Shown piece by piece: positions 50,211 through 57,300 of a stretch of DNA of 64,000 bases. Positions within the stretch are counted from its first letter, which is position 1; the number at the start of each line of letters is the position of its first letter. The stretch comes from CAYGYG01 sp964354155 (GTDB lineage: Bacteria > Hydrothermota > Tepidihabitantia > SM23-42 > CAYGYG01): the NCBI GenBank assembly GCA_964354155.1, contig CAYGYG010000012.1, positions 23,258 through 87,257 on the forward strand, read 5' to 3'. Under the pieces are notes generated by a model. It was not told where the DNA came from. It searched no databases and saw only the letters and a list, made by a program, of their open reading frames with translations. The position numbers were made by a program, and so were the translations under genes.

Positions 50211-51941
50211 ATGACAAAACTGCTTGCTACGGTGCCATTCCTGGTTGGCTTGCTTGGCGCAATAAGCTTCAAGCCGGTCGGTTATTTTGACAACGGGATG
50301 GCTCCTTCTGGCGGGCAGATTCTGGTTTTCGACGCCAATCGCGATGGGTTCGACGAGATCGCGGTGGCGGGCCGGGTGGGTCTTAATCGACCGCAGAGAT
50401 TGGTTTTCTACAAATACACACCCTGGAGTAGATATGTTGCTCATGACTCACTCGTCAGGCCGCTAAACACCGGCTGCTACTTCTGGGCGATCGGTTACGT
50501 TGATGATGATTCTCTCCCTGACCTTGTAGCACCGAGCGACAGCATGCGGGTTTTTGAATCGATTGACCCGCGCTCCTATCCCAAGGTCCTGGTTTGGGCT
50601 GACTCGGGTCATTACTACTGCTCCAAGATTGTAGACCTTGACCGCGATGGAAAGAAGGAAATATTGACCTGGTCTGGAGATACGGTTTGGGTCATTGAGA
50701 ACATTGCCAACAACCAGTACGAAAGGGTGTGGGCCGACACTTGTCCGACAGGCATCTTCTCCTCAGAAGCCGATTTTGACCAGGATGGAAAGATGGAGTT
50801 CGTCGGGTTGCTTTCCGAGTACAGTTTTGGCGTGGTCGAGTGCACGGGGGATAATCAGTACCAGATGGTCTATGAGGGGACAGTCACATCGTGTGGCAAC
50901 CACGACCTTGGGGTTACGGATGACCTGGACGGAGATGGTAGGCCGGAGTTCATCATCGGAGGCAGAAACCGGAGTCTCGGTGGTTCTTGGACCGGTCAGC
51001 TATGGGTTTACGAAGCGACCGGGGACAATGAGTACAGCGTTATACTCCACGATTCCTTGACGGATCTTCCCGGCGATAACGCGTACGCGACCCAGAGCCA
51101 CTATGGAGACATTGACGCCGATGGTATGCAAGAACTAATCTGGGCGGTAAAGAACAACTGGACGGTGTACAAAGCCACTGGGAATAATGCTTTCGAGCGT
51201 ATATTCACGGCCTGGCAATACGGCAACGGACATGGTACGACCCACGTTTACGTTCACGATATGAACAAGAACGGCTATCCTGAGATTATTGAGTCTGGTG
51301 AAGGACGGATTCCCGGTCATGAAACCTTCATCTGGGAGATTGAAGGGGTCAGGCTTCATCAGCCCAATGGTCTGGAGGTGCTTGTACCTGGCTCTCAATA
51401 TCCCATCACCTGGGAGAAATTCACCCCACCTGGGGCGGATTCTTTTTCTCTGTTCGTTTCCTATGACAATGGTGTTAACTATCAAACCATCGCAACCATC
51501 CAGCAATCCAACGACACCCTCTTTCTCTGGAGCGTGCCGGACACGTTAGCGGATTCCTGCAAACTCATGATCTGGGCCTATGGCCCGCCAAGGGCTGGCC
51601 AGCAGGTACCCAGAGGCACGGCCTGGGATTTTTCAGACAGCACCTTTGCGATAAGGCAAACAGCGGTGGGCGAAGAGGCGATGGGCAATAGGCAATGGGC
51701 AGGACTACAGATACGACAGAATCCGGCAAGGAAGGCGCTGGACATAATAAGGCGAGGGGCCAGAGGCAATGGGCAAGAGGTAAAATTGAAAATCTACGAC
51801 ATAACAGGAAAGATGGTGAAGGAATTGTGGAAGGTGCCGGCTGAGCGCTGGGTCACAGTTGAATTGAATCCTGGGGTCTATTTTGTTCGTCTGGAGACAG
51901 AAGCCGCGACGGTCACGAAGAAGGTGGTGGTGGTGGAGTGA
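50211..51941 (+). CDS. Secreted FG-GAP/VCBS repeat protein with C-terminal sorting domain
   Basis: A 576-residue protein. After a short signal (MTKLLATVPFLVGLLGAISF) come at least seven FG-GAP-like calcium-binding blades: FDANRDGFDEIAV, YVDDDSLPDLVAP, DLDRDGKKEILTW, DFDQDGKMEFVGL, DLDGDGRPEFIIG, DIDADGMQELIWA, DMNKNGYPEIIES. An Ig-like module (VLVPGSQYPITWEKFTPPG) and a sorting domain (KIYDITGKMVKEL, NPGVYFVRLETEA) complete it. The linker before the sorting domain contains GGGCAAT-rich DNA repeats (about 51680-51780) that encode odd residues (GNRQWA, RGNGQ). The start at 50211 gives a proper signal. It likely forms an operon with the preceding gene. Confidence 0.75.
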   Translation: MTKLLATVPFLVGLLGAISFKPVGYFDNGMAPSGGQILVFDANRDGFDEIAVAGRVGLNRPQRLVFYKYTPWSRYVAHDSLVRPLNTGCYFWAIGYVDDDSLPDLVAPSDSMRVFESIDPRSYPKVLVWADSGHYYCSKIVDLDRDGKKEILTWSGDTVWVIENIANNQYERVWADTCPTGIFSSEADFDQDGKMEFVGLLSEYSFGVVECTGDNQYQMVYEGTVTSCGNHDLGVTDDLDGDGRPEFIIGGRNRSLGGSWTGQLWVYEATGDNEYSVILHDSLTDLPGDNAYATQSHYGDIDADGMQELIWAVKNNWTVYKATGNNAFERIFTAWQYGNGHGTTHVYVHDMNKNGYPEIIESGEGRIPGHETFIWEIEGVRLHQPNGLEVLVPGSQYPITWEKFTPPGADSFSLFVSYDNGVNYQTIATIQQSNDTLFLWSVPDTLADSCKLMIWAYGPPRAGQQVPRGTAWDFSDSTFAIRQTAVGEEAMGNRQWAGLQIRQNPARKALDIIRRGARGNGQEVKLKIYDITGKMVKELWKVPAERWVTVELNPGVYFVRLETEAATVTKKVVVVE

Positions 51942-51966
51942 TTATGGCATCCGCACCGTGGTTGAT

Positions 51967-52140
51967 TTACGAATTGCACGCTCGGAACCAACGTCCCCAG
52001 CTTTTGTACAAGACATCCTGGAGCTTGACTGTTACCTCGTCCAGGGCTTGCATTCGGACTTCCTGCATCTTTGCCTCAAGGTCTTTCTTTTGCTGTTCCA
52101 GCTCGCTGAACGCCTTGAGCTTTTCTGAGATTTCTGACAT
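51967..52140 (-). pseudogene. Truncated copy of the small coiled-coil gene
   Basis: 57 codons. The first 44 or so match the gene at 45814-46077 with few changes (SEISEKLKAFSELEQQKKDL); then the frame leaves the duplication and ends in 13 unrelated residues (LYKSWGRWFRACNS region). It is the 5' part of the gene carried by duplication copy 2 and is probably not functional. Confidence 0.75.
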
Positions 52141-52434
52141 TGAGACCTCCTTGCTTATGAGTTGTCAGGTTATACTGCATTAGCAGGGTAACAGGTTAAA
52201 ATATCAATCCGTTGACCTCTCACTATATAGCTAAATTATCAAGCCAGACCCCGACCAAGAGTCTTGGCGTTCTGAAATAGGTTTAATAAGGTAGTGCGCT
52301 AATCTGTAAAGCGATTATTAGAGCGGCTGACTCAAGATGGCGGTGGTGCTACTTCCTTTGAGCCGTAAGGCACAAGGTTTTCACGTTTCGGGCGGCCTGA
52401 AGAAGTACTTGACCACAACACGCATGCTTCACGA
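52009..52434 (+). repeat. Direct duplication D, copy 2
   Basis: Matches 45946-46370 in the same orientation over about 430 bp. It ends at hairpin E2 (52435-52457), whose inner part is reversed relative to copy 1. The gap 52141-52469 holds nothing else. Confidence 0.85.
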
Positions 52435-52457
52435 CTGTGTCCCTTAGGGAGATACAG
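52435..52457. repeat. Hairpin repeat E2
   Basis: CTGTGTCCCTTAGGGAG-ATACAG, nearly the reverse complement of E1 at the same place in the duplication. Confidence 0.6.
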
Positions 52458-52469
52458 ACGTAGAAATCA

Positions 52470-52712
52470 TTGGCAACCTTCAAGGCGATAGCGCGCACCG
52501 CGCAGCTAGTGCCTTATTTAACCTCCGACGAGGTGGTGCGCATCGCTGATGCGGCGAAGCAGAGCAGGAATGGAGAAAGGGATAGTCTTTTGATCAGAAC
52601 GCTGTATGAGACCGGCCTGGGGATATCTGAAGCCCTGGCCCTGACCCCGCGACTCATCGGGCAGCATGAAGGGCACGGCGTCCTGTATGTTCGCGGCAAG
52701 GGCAACAAATCA
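52470..52712 (+). pseudogene. 5' fragment of a small tyrosine recombinase, cut by a 33-bp repeat
   Basis: 81 codons closely similar to the start of the intact recombinase at 56026 (LVPYLTSDEVVRIADAAKQ; RTLYETGLGISEALALTPRL; VLYVRGKGNK). The catalytic arginine position has changed (GLRISEA in the intact gene, GLGISEA here), so it was dead even before truncation. At 52713 the frame runs into the inverted 33-bp repeat and its homology stops. Confidence 0.8.
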
Positions 52713-52745
52713 ATCAGTTCGTTGCACTTCAAGGTTGAATGCGGC
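52713..52745 (-). repeat. 33-bp repeat R, copy 1 (inverted)
   Basis: Minus-strand reading starts GCCGCATTCAAC and ends GCAACGAACTGAT; identical to 60848-60880. It directly follows the stop codon of the membrane/TPR gene. Confidence 0.8.
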
Positions 52746-55427
52746 TTATTTAGATTTTAGTTTATTGATGTTATTATGTGCTTCTTTAAAATCAGGATCT
52801 ATTTTTAAGCAATAATTCCACTCTTCAATTGCTTTTCCATTCAATCCTTTTGCTGCGTAAGCACAGCCTAAAAGATTCCGAATTCTAACATTGTTAGAGT
52901 CCATTTCAATCGCATCATTAAGATGCTTAATTGCTTCATTGGCTCTATTTTGATTTAGATAAAATAATCCCAGATTACATCGACTCATAATGTCTTTTTC
53001 ATCTAATCCAACCGCCCGTAAAAATTGTTGTTCGGCTAAATCCATTCGATTAAGCTGGGTATAGCAAAAACCTAAGTTAAGAAATGAAACGGCGTTATTC
53101 GAATCAAGATCAATAAGAGCATTTAATTCCTGTATAGCTTTTTGCCAGTAATTTCGGGAAAGCAAAAAATCAATATACTCTTGTCTTGCCCTCTTTGGTT
53201 CATATGAAATAGCCTTTTGATAAAAACAGATTGCAGAATCCGATAGATTAATCTGTTCATAAATTTTGGCAAGTAGTAGATAAGCAGGGACAAATGTTGA
53301 GTCCAAGGCAATTGCTGATCTAACGAGAGTGACCGCCTTTGTTGTATTGTTAATCCGAAGTTCATTTTGACCTGCTATTAGTAGTTCCTCTGCCTTGGAC
53401 TTGGGTAAACTGGTGCCTGTTTTAATCAACGACAGATACTTTTTTGCATGTACATTCTTTGGATCAAGCCTTAGTACTTTTTGCAATTCGCTAACTGCTT
53501 CATCGGCATTACCCTTTTGATGCAGATTCACGGCCAGGTACAAATGCGCATAAATTGAATTTGAGTCAATTTGTATTGCCATTCTGCATTTCTCAATAGA
53601 TCTATCTACCTGATCGAACAGTGAATAATTGTACGCTGCAGTAAGTATTGCATCAAGATCACGACACCCTAAATTGATTGCTTTCTCAATCTGAATATTA
53701 GCACATTCCCGTTCGCGGCTAATGGTAAAGTATACTCCAAGCAGAGCTTTTGAATAGCCCTTTGGCGTGGAAGTTATTTGTTTTGATAAATTTGAGGCAC
53801 TAGATTTAGAGAAAAGTAAAAAGATACCTACAAAAAGAATATTTAAAACATAAGATACGCTGCCAAGATAAATCTTGGTAGTAGTTGCCATCAGGATAAA
53901 TAGCGCAGCTATTGAGGCAAGGAAAAGGAGCAGTACCGAAAAAGGACTTTTTACAATAACAGGGAAGAAAATAATTCCTAATGCCCAGGCAAAACCGCTA
54001 ACGTATTTAACCTTATTGTTACTGTTAAACACAAAGTAACTCTGACATAACAATATCAAAATAAGTGCAATCATTAGAGAAGGATTGAAAACTTTGGTTA
54101 AATGTTCGCGCGCATATATTGAAAAGCCAAAAAAGATACCGCATAAGCTTGTTAAGCTCGCAATAATTGGTCTTAAATATCGAAGCTTCACATTTTTAGA
54201 TATAAACACATAGTCGATAAAAAACAGTGAAACTATTGTCAAAGCCACAGCGAAAAGAGCGAAACCAATAACTAATGGAATTGTAAGTGCGAAGAAAACC
54301 AAAACTACTAAAGTATGATGCTCATGAATAAAATCATCCTTCTTACTTAGCAAAATATTCTTAACGCCTGACATGGCCAGAACGGACAGAGTTAAAGCGG
54401 CAAATACAACTATATCAAAGGGATGCGAAGCGTTCTCTGGGGGGGGGTGGTATGTTCCGAATACCGTAACTGCGGTTAAGATACCGATGGCGAAATAGGC
54501 TAAAGAAAGTAAACTTTCACGGTTTAAAAGTCTGCGGACAGTTCCAGAAAACATCCTTTTGCTATACAAACGGCACCAGATGAGAAGTAGAATGCTAAGA
54601 AGAACGAGGTCATTATTAGCTATCGAATACGTAAGACGGATAAATGGGTTACGGACAATCAATCCTTCACCCAGATACAGCTCAGTAGCGTTAGGTAAAC
54701 TAGGCCAAATTAGTTTCCAAGCATTGAAAATATTATAGGGTAGTGTATAGAAAGCAATCGAGACAAAATAGACAATTACGGCAGAAAAGAAGGCCCGGCT
54801 TAATCTGTTTGTCTTAAACATCACATAAAGGAAAGCAAGCAGGCAAGCAATGACTGTTTCCAGTCTTATCCCGATGGTTGTGCCGGGCAGAGTAATAAAT
54901 GGATTAAAAAAGTTAAGGTATAAGTAGAAAATAGACTGGCTTTCAAGAATTGGTAGATAACCAATTACTGCCTTGGCGCGTCCTAAAAGAATATCGAATA
55001 ATGGTGGAGTCAAAATAAACAGCCAAGCGAAAAGCGTTAATTTGGTAACCTTTGCGATTGTTTCTTTTGAGAACAAAGACAGTATTATACTCAAAGCTAA
55101 TAATGGATTGATAAAAGCAAGAGTATACTGCAAAAGGTAGGCTATGGGAAAGGGTAAAATGATACGACCTGAAAAAGATTCAAATAGATTACGAATATAA
55201 ACAATTGAAAGAAAACCAATAATCCATTGCCAGAAATTTATTGGATAATTCTCGAGATTTATTATAATCTGTTTTAAAGATATGAATCGCTTAGTAATAA
55301 AATTTCTCATGATCTCTTGGTTGTTTCCCGATTTCCGTTGAAATTCGTAACTTTTACACTTAACACCGTTATTATAATCATTTAGGATACTTTTGCAAGT
55401 TTTTTCCTTGATTATCATTTCCGACAT
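52746..55427 (-). CDS. Multi-spanning membrane protein with C-terminal TPR repeats
   Basis: An 893-residue protein from an AT-rich gene. Residues ~45-560 hold about 14 hydrophobic segments, with loops but no sharp enzyme motif; the plan recalls O-antigen ligase or polymerase-like and glycosyltransferase-like TPR proteins. Residues ~590-890 carry about eight TPR units (AYNYSLFDQVDRSIEKCRMA, NLHQKGNADEAVSELQKVLR, GLFYLNQNRANEAIKHLNDA). A start at 55310 (MRNFITKRF) is possible because the first 39 codons lie next to an insertion-sequence end. A run of nine C on the coding strand (54447-54439) lies mid-gene. The gene fills the space between two inverted 33-bp repeats and interrupts an integrase copy. 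Confidence 0.65.
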   Translation of the reverse strand: MSEMIIKEKTCKSILNDYNNGVKCKSYEFQRKSGNNQEIMRNFITKRFISLKQIIINLENYPINFWQWIIGFLSIVYIRNLFESFSGRIILPFPIAYLLQYTLAFINPLLALSIILSLFSKETIAKVTKLTLFAWLFILTPPLFDILLGRAKAVIGYLPILESQSIFYLYLNFFNPFITLPGTTIGIRLETVIACLLAFLYVMFKTNRLSRAFFSAVIVYFVSIAFYTLPYNIFNAWKLIWPSLPNATELYLGEGLIVRNPFIRLTYSIANNDLVLLSILLLIWCRLYSKRMFSGTVRRLLNRESLLSLAYFAIGILTAVTVFGTYHPPPENASHPFDIVVFAALTLSVLAMSGVKNILLSKKDDFIHEHHTLVVLVFFALTIPLVIGFALFAVALTIVSLFFIDYVFISKNVKLRYLRPIIASLTSLCGIFFGFSIYAREHLTKVFNPSLMIALILILLCQSYFVFNSNNKVKYVSGFAWALGIIFFPVIVKSPFSVLLLFLASIAALFILMATTTKIYLGSVSYVLNILFVGIFLLFSKSSASNLSKQITSTPKGYSKALLGVYFTISRERECANIQIEKAINLGCRDLDAILTAAYNYSLFDQVDRSIEKCRMAIQIDSNSIYAHLYLAVNLHQKGNADEAVSELQKVLRLDPKNVHAKKYLSLIKTGTSLPKSKAEELLIAGQNELRINNTTKAVTLVRSAIALDSTFVPAYLLLAKIYEQINLSDSAICFYQKAISYEPKRARQEYIDFLLSRNYWQKAIQELNALIDLDSNNAVSFLNLGFCYTQLNRMDLAEQQFLRAVGLDEKDIMSRCNLGLFYLNQNRANEAIKHLNDAIEMDSNNVRIRNLLGCAYAAKGLNGKAIEEWNYCLKIDPDFKEAHNNINKLKSK

Positions 55428-55440
55428 GGCACGCCCGCCA

Positions 55441-55492
55441 GGGGATGTCCCGATGGCCGTTGAAAATAGTACAGCGAACCTCTATAATACCT
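55441..55492 (+). repeat. Insertion-sequence end S, copy 1
   Basis: Begins GGGGATGTCCCGATGGC and has AGCGAACCT further on; about 80% like 61601-61651. Probably the end of a decayed insertion sequence. Confidence 0.55.
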
Positions 55493-55523
55493 GAAAAAGC
55501 GTAAGTCACCCATTTTTTAAGAA

Positions 55524-55556
55524 GTCGCATTCAACTTTGAAGTGCAACGAACTGAT
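55524..55556 (+). repeat. 33-bp repeat R, copy 2
   Basis: Starts GTCGCATTCAAC, ends GCAACGAACTGAT; two differences from copies 1 and 3. With copy 1 it forms inverted ends around the membrane/TPR gene. Confidence 0.8.
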
Positions 55557-55560
55557 ACGT

Positions 55561-55848
55561 CTGTCTCTCGTAGAGACAAGCGGCAGAACGTGAAAGGGCA
55601 TTTGCCGAAACCGATGCACGGGCTGGTTGACCGGACCATGGTCGAGGCCTATCAGAGCGGCGATGTGGTCAAGGCGCGGGGTATGCTGCGGCGTTTGATA
55701 AGCACCCTGGGGGACAGTCATCCAGGTGCGGCGCGGAGTCCGGAGGAGGGCCTGGAGGAGACCTTAACGGTGCTTGGTTTAGGTCTGCCCGAGGTCTTAC
55801 GGCAGTCCTTCCAGACGACGAATCTGATTGAGAGTGCCTTTCACGAAT
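55561..55848 (+). pseudogene. Internal fragment of an IS256-family transposase
   Basis: An 86-residue stretch with IS256-type sequence: NVKGHLPKPMHGLVDRTMVE, SHPGAARSPEEGLEETLTVL, GLPEVLRQSFQTTNLIES. It represents the region from after the second catalytic aspartate to the TTNxIES helix. The part before is missing and replaced by repeat R plus a hairpin (TGTCTCT-CGT-AGAGACA, 55563-55579); the part after is replaced at about 55849 by CACGAATGTGTG. The C-terminal part of a similar transposase is found at 60907-61030 between the same two flanks. Confidence 0.75.
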
Positions 55849-55867
55849 GTGTGTTCCTACGGCACGT

Positions 55868-55890
55868 CTGTGTCCCGTAGGAAGACACAG
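55868..55890. repeat. Hairpin repeat E4
   Basis: CTGTGTCCCGTAGGAAGACACAG; followed by GGGTGTCGGAGAGA as E1 is, but with the inner part reversed relative to E1. Other members: 55563-55579 and 60885-60901. Confidence 0.6.
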
Positions 55891-55981
55891 GGGTGTCGGA
55901 GAGAGAGGTATGATTCGTTAGCATTGGACAAATGAAGCCCTTTTGTATAATTCTATGAAGGAATTCCGCACGAATCACCCC

Positions 55982-56009
55982 TTGACAAGCGTGTTTTACG
56001 GGCTAGTAT
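55982..56009 (+). promoter_or_regulatory. Promoter of the recombinase gene
   Basis: TTGACA (55982-55987), 16-bp spacer, TAGTAT (56004-56009); AAAGG lies just before the ATG at 56026. A similar sequence is present at 61093-61121 (TTGACA...TATCTT). Confidence 0.6.
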
Positions 56010-56025
56010 TATACAAAGGTTAACA

Positions 56026-56619
56026 ATGTATAATCCTATTGCCGCGGTTAAGTCAATCACTCATCGAAGTGCGCTAGTGCCCTACCTTACGGTTGAAGAG
56101 GTCCGCCGCATCGCCGAGTCCGTGAAAGACGATAGACGAAATGGCGAACGGAACTATCTGTTGATTAGAACCTTGTTCGAGACGGGCTTAAGAATATCCG
56201 AGGCTCTGTCGCTTACACCGAGACTCATTAGCGATTACGAAGGGCATGCCGTGTTGCATGTCCGCGGCAAAGGCAAGAAACCTCGCATGGTTGCGTGTCC
56301 AGACAAGCTGGCTCACCAGATACGAAGCTACGCCTATATCAAGAAGTTAAATCTAGATGAAAAGCTGTTCGATATTAATCGGCAAAGAGCGTGGCAGATC
56401 GTCAAAGAGGCGGCCAAGAGGGCAGGGGTGAACAAACAGGTCTACCCGCACCTTTTTCGGCACTCAGACGCGATTGAGAGACTCAGGCAAACCGGTAACC
56501 CGAAGGCGCTGCAATATCATTTAGGGCACAGCTCGACGCTGATGACGATGCGGTATTTAGCAACCTTGACGGCTGAGGATGCATTGAAAATCCAGCAGGA
56601 GGTGAGATTTGAAAAGTAA
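56026..56619 (+). CDS. Small tyrosine recombinase, candidate integrase of the cassette array
   Basis: A 197-residue tyrosine recombinase made almost only of the catalytic domain. Catalytic set: Arg in ETGLRISEAL, Lys in RGKGKKPRMV, the HLFRH box, LGHSS, and Tyr in MTMRYL. There is no full N-terminal core-binding domain, and the extra helix typical of integron integrases between boxes I and II is not evident. It lies 77 bp before the first GTTAGGC core site, in the same direction as the cassettes, a layout like the reverse integron of Treponema. It may act on the attI/attC sites, or it may be a bystander with the real IntI elsewhere. A damaged copy is at 52470-52712. Confidence 0.75.
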   Translation: MYNPIAAVKSITHRSALVPYLTVEEVRRIAESVKDDRRNGERNYLLIRTLFETGLRISEALSLTPRLISDYEGHAVLHVRGKGKKPRMVACPDKLAHQIRSYAYIKKLNLDEKLFDINRQRAWQIVKEAAKRAGVNKQVYPHLFRHSDAIERLRQTGNPKALQYHLGHSSTLMTMRYLATLTAEDALKIQQEVRFEK

Positions 56620-56689
56620 GAAAAGAGTCTGCATTTTTGTTTCACCTATACTGCCGAATTGGGAGTATAGACGCACCTGTTTCGCATAT

Positions 56690-56702
56690 ACCCAAGTTAG
56701 GC
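56690..56702 (+). other. Candidate attI core site at the start of the cassette array
   Basis: CCCAAGTTAGGC with GTTAGGC at 56696-56702, matching GTTRRRY and much like the AAAGTTAGGC junction of mobile integrons. No inverse core site (RYYYAAC) is found in the 100 bases upstream, so this is an attI-like, not an attC-like, site. A 7-bp stem (CTATACT/AGTATAG, 56646-56670) lies just before it. Confidence 0.7.
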
Positions 56703-57269
56703 GACATTGTCAAAAAGGGGGTATGAAAGATGACAATATACAAACCTATAAAATTTAGAGGAGCGAAGGGAGAAATTATTGAGCAATCACTAATTGATAC
56801 CGGTGCAAGTATCTCAATGATACCGATTGAATTAGCAATGCGTGTTGGAGCATGGCGTACAGATCAAAACGTGAATGTAGTAGGAGTCCACAAACAAGCA
56901 AGGTCTCTCCCGCTCGGGAAAGTGGGCATTTTCTTTCCGAATTTAGGAGAGAAGGGAGGATATTGCATAGTTGCCGTTACTGATGTAGAAAAGGAACCTA
57001 TAATTGGGATGGATATATTAACACCGCTTGGGATTAGCATTGATACTAAGACAAAGGAACTTTCAATCAAAAATGAGGTTTGGGAAGCCTTTAAAACCTT
57101 CTCAGGCATAGGTGTTGTCATTTTCCTAGGTGTAAAGATTCTAGAAAAATTGTTTGAGGAAGAACAATGAAAGCAACGTCGCCTAACACAGCATATACGC
57201 TACGGGCTAATGCTCTTGTCCTTCGGGACATTGCTCCCTTCGGTCGCAACATCATATATGCTGAAAACG
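56697..57269 (+). mobile_element. Integron-type gene cassette 1
   Basis: Runs from the T after the G of the first core site to the G of the next. Its first ten bases (core GTTAGGCGAC, 56696-56705) are the exact reverse complement of its 3' inverse core site (GTCGCCTAAC, 57178-57187), the pairing expected of a circular cassette. It holds one gene and one attC. Confidence 0.85.
56730..57170 (+). CDS. Retropepsin-like aspartic protease, cassette 1 gene
   Basis: A 146-residue protein with the retroviral-type aspartic protease core: SLIDTGASISMIPIELA near residue 20 carries the catalytic DTG, followed by VGVHKQARSLPLGKVGIFFP and PIIGMDILTPLGISID, which is the flap-to-dimer pattern of single-domain retropepsins. 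The C-terminus has one membrane-like helix (GIGVVIFLGVKIL) that would tether it. Function unknown; such proteins may be real proteases or act as scaffolds. The gene is AT-rich relative to the chromosome. The preceding GGGGGT may serve as ribosome site. Confidence 0.7.
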   Translation: MTIYKPIKFRGAKGEIIEQSLIDTGASISMIPIELAMRVGAWRTDQNVNVVGVHKQARSLPLGKVGIFFPNLGEKGGYCIVAVTDVEKEPIIGMDILTPLGISIDTKTKELSIKNEVWEAFKTFSGIGVVIFLGVKILEKLFEEEQ

Positions 57270-57275
57270 TTATGT
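57178..57275 (+). other. attC-like recombination site 1
   Basis: Inverse core GCCTAAC (57181-57187), core GTTATGT (57269-57275). Inside, CAGCATATA (57189-57197) pairs perfectly with TATATGCTG (57255-57263), and a TGTCC-TTCG-GGACA hairpin sits at the apex. One base separates the core from the stem on the left but five on the right, the asymmetry usual for attC. Length 95 bp. Confidence 0.8.
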
Positions 57276-57300
57276 GCAATGCCCAGCTAAGGAGTCATGA

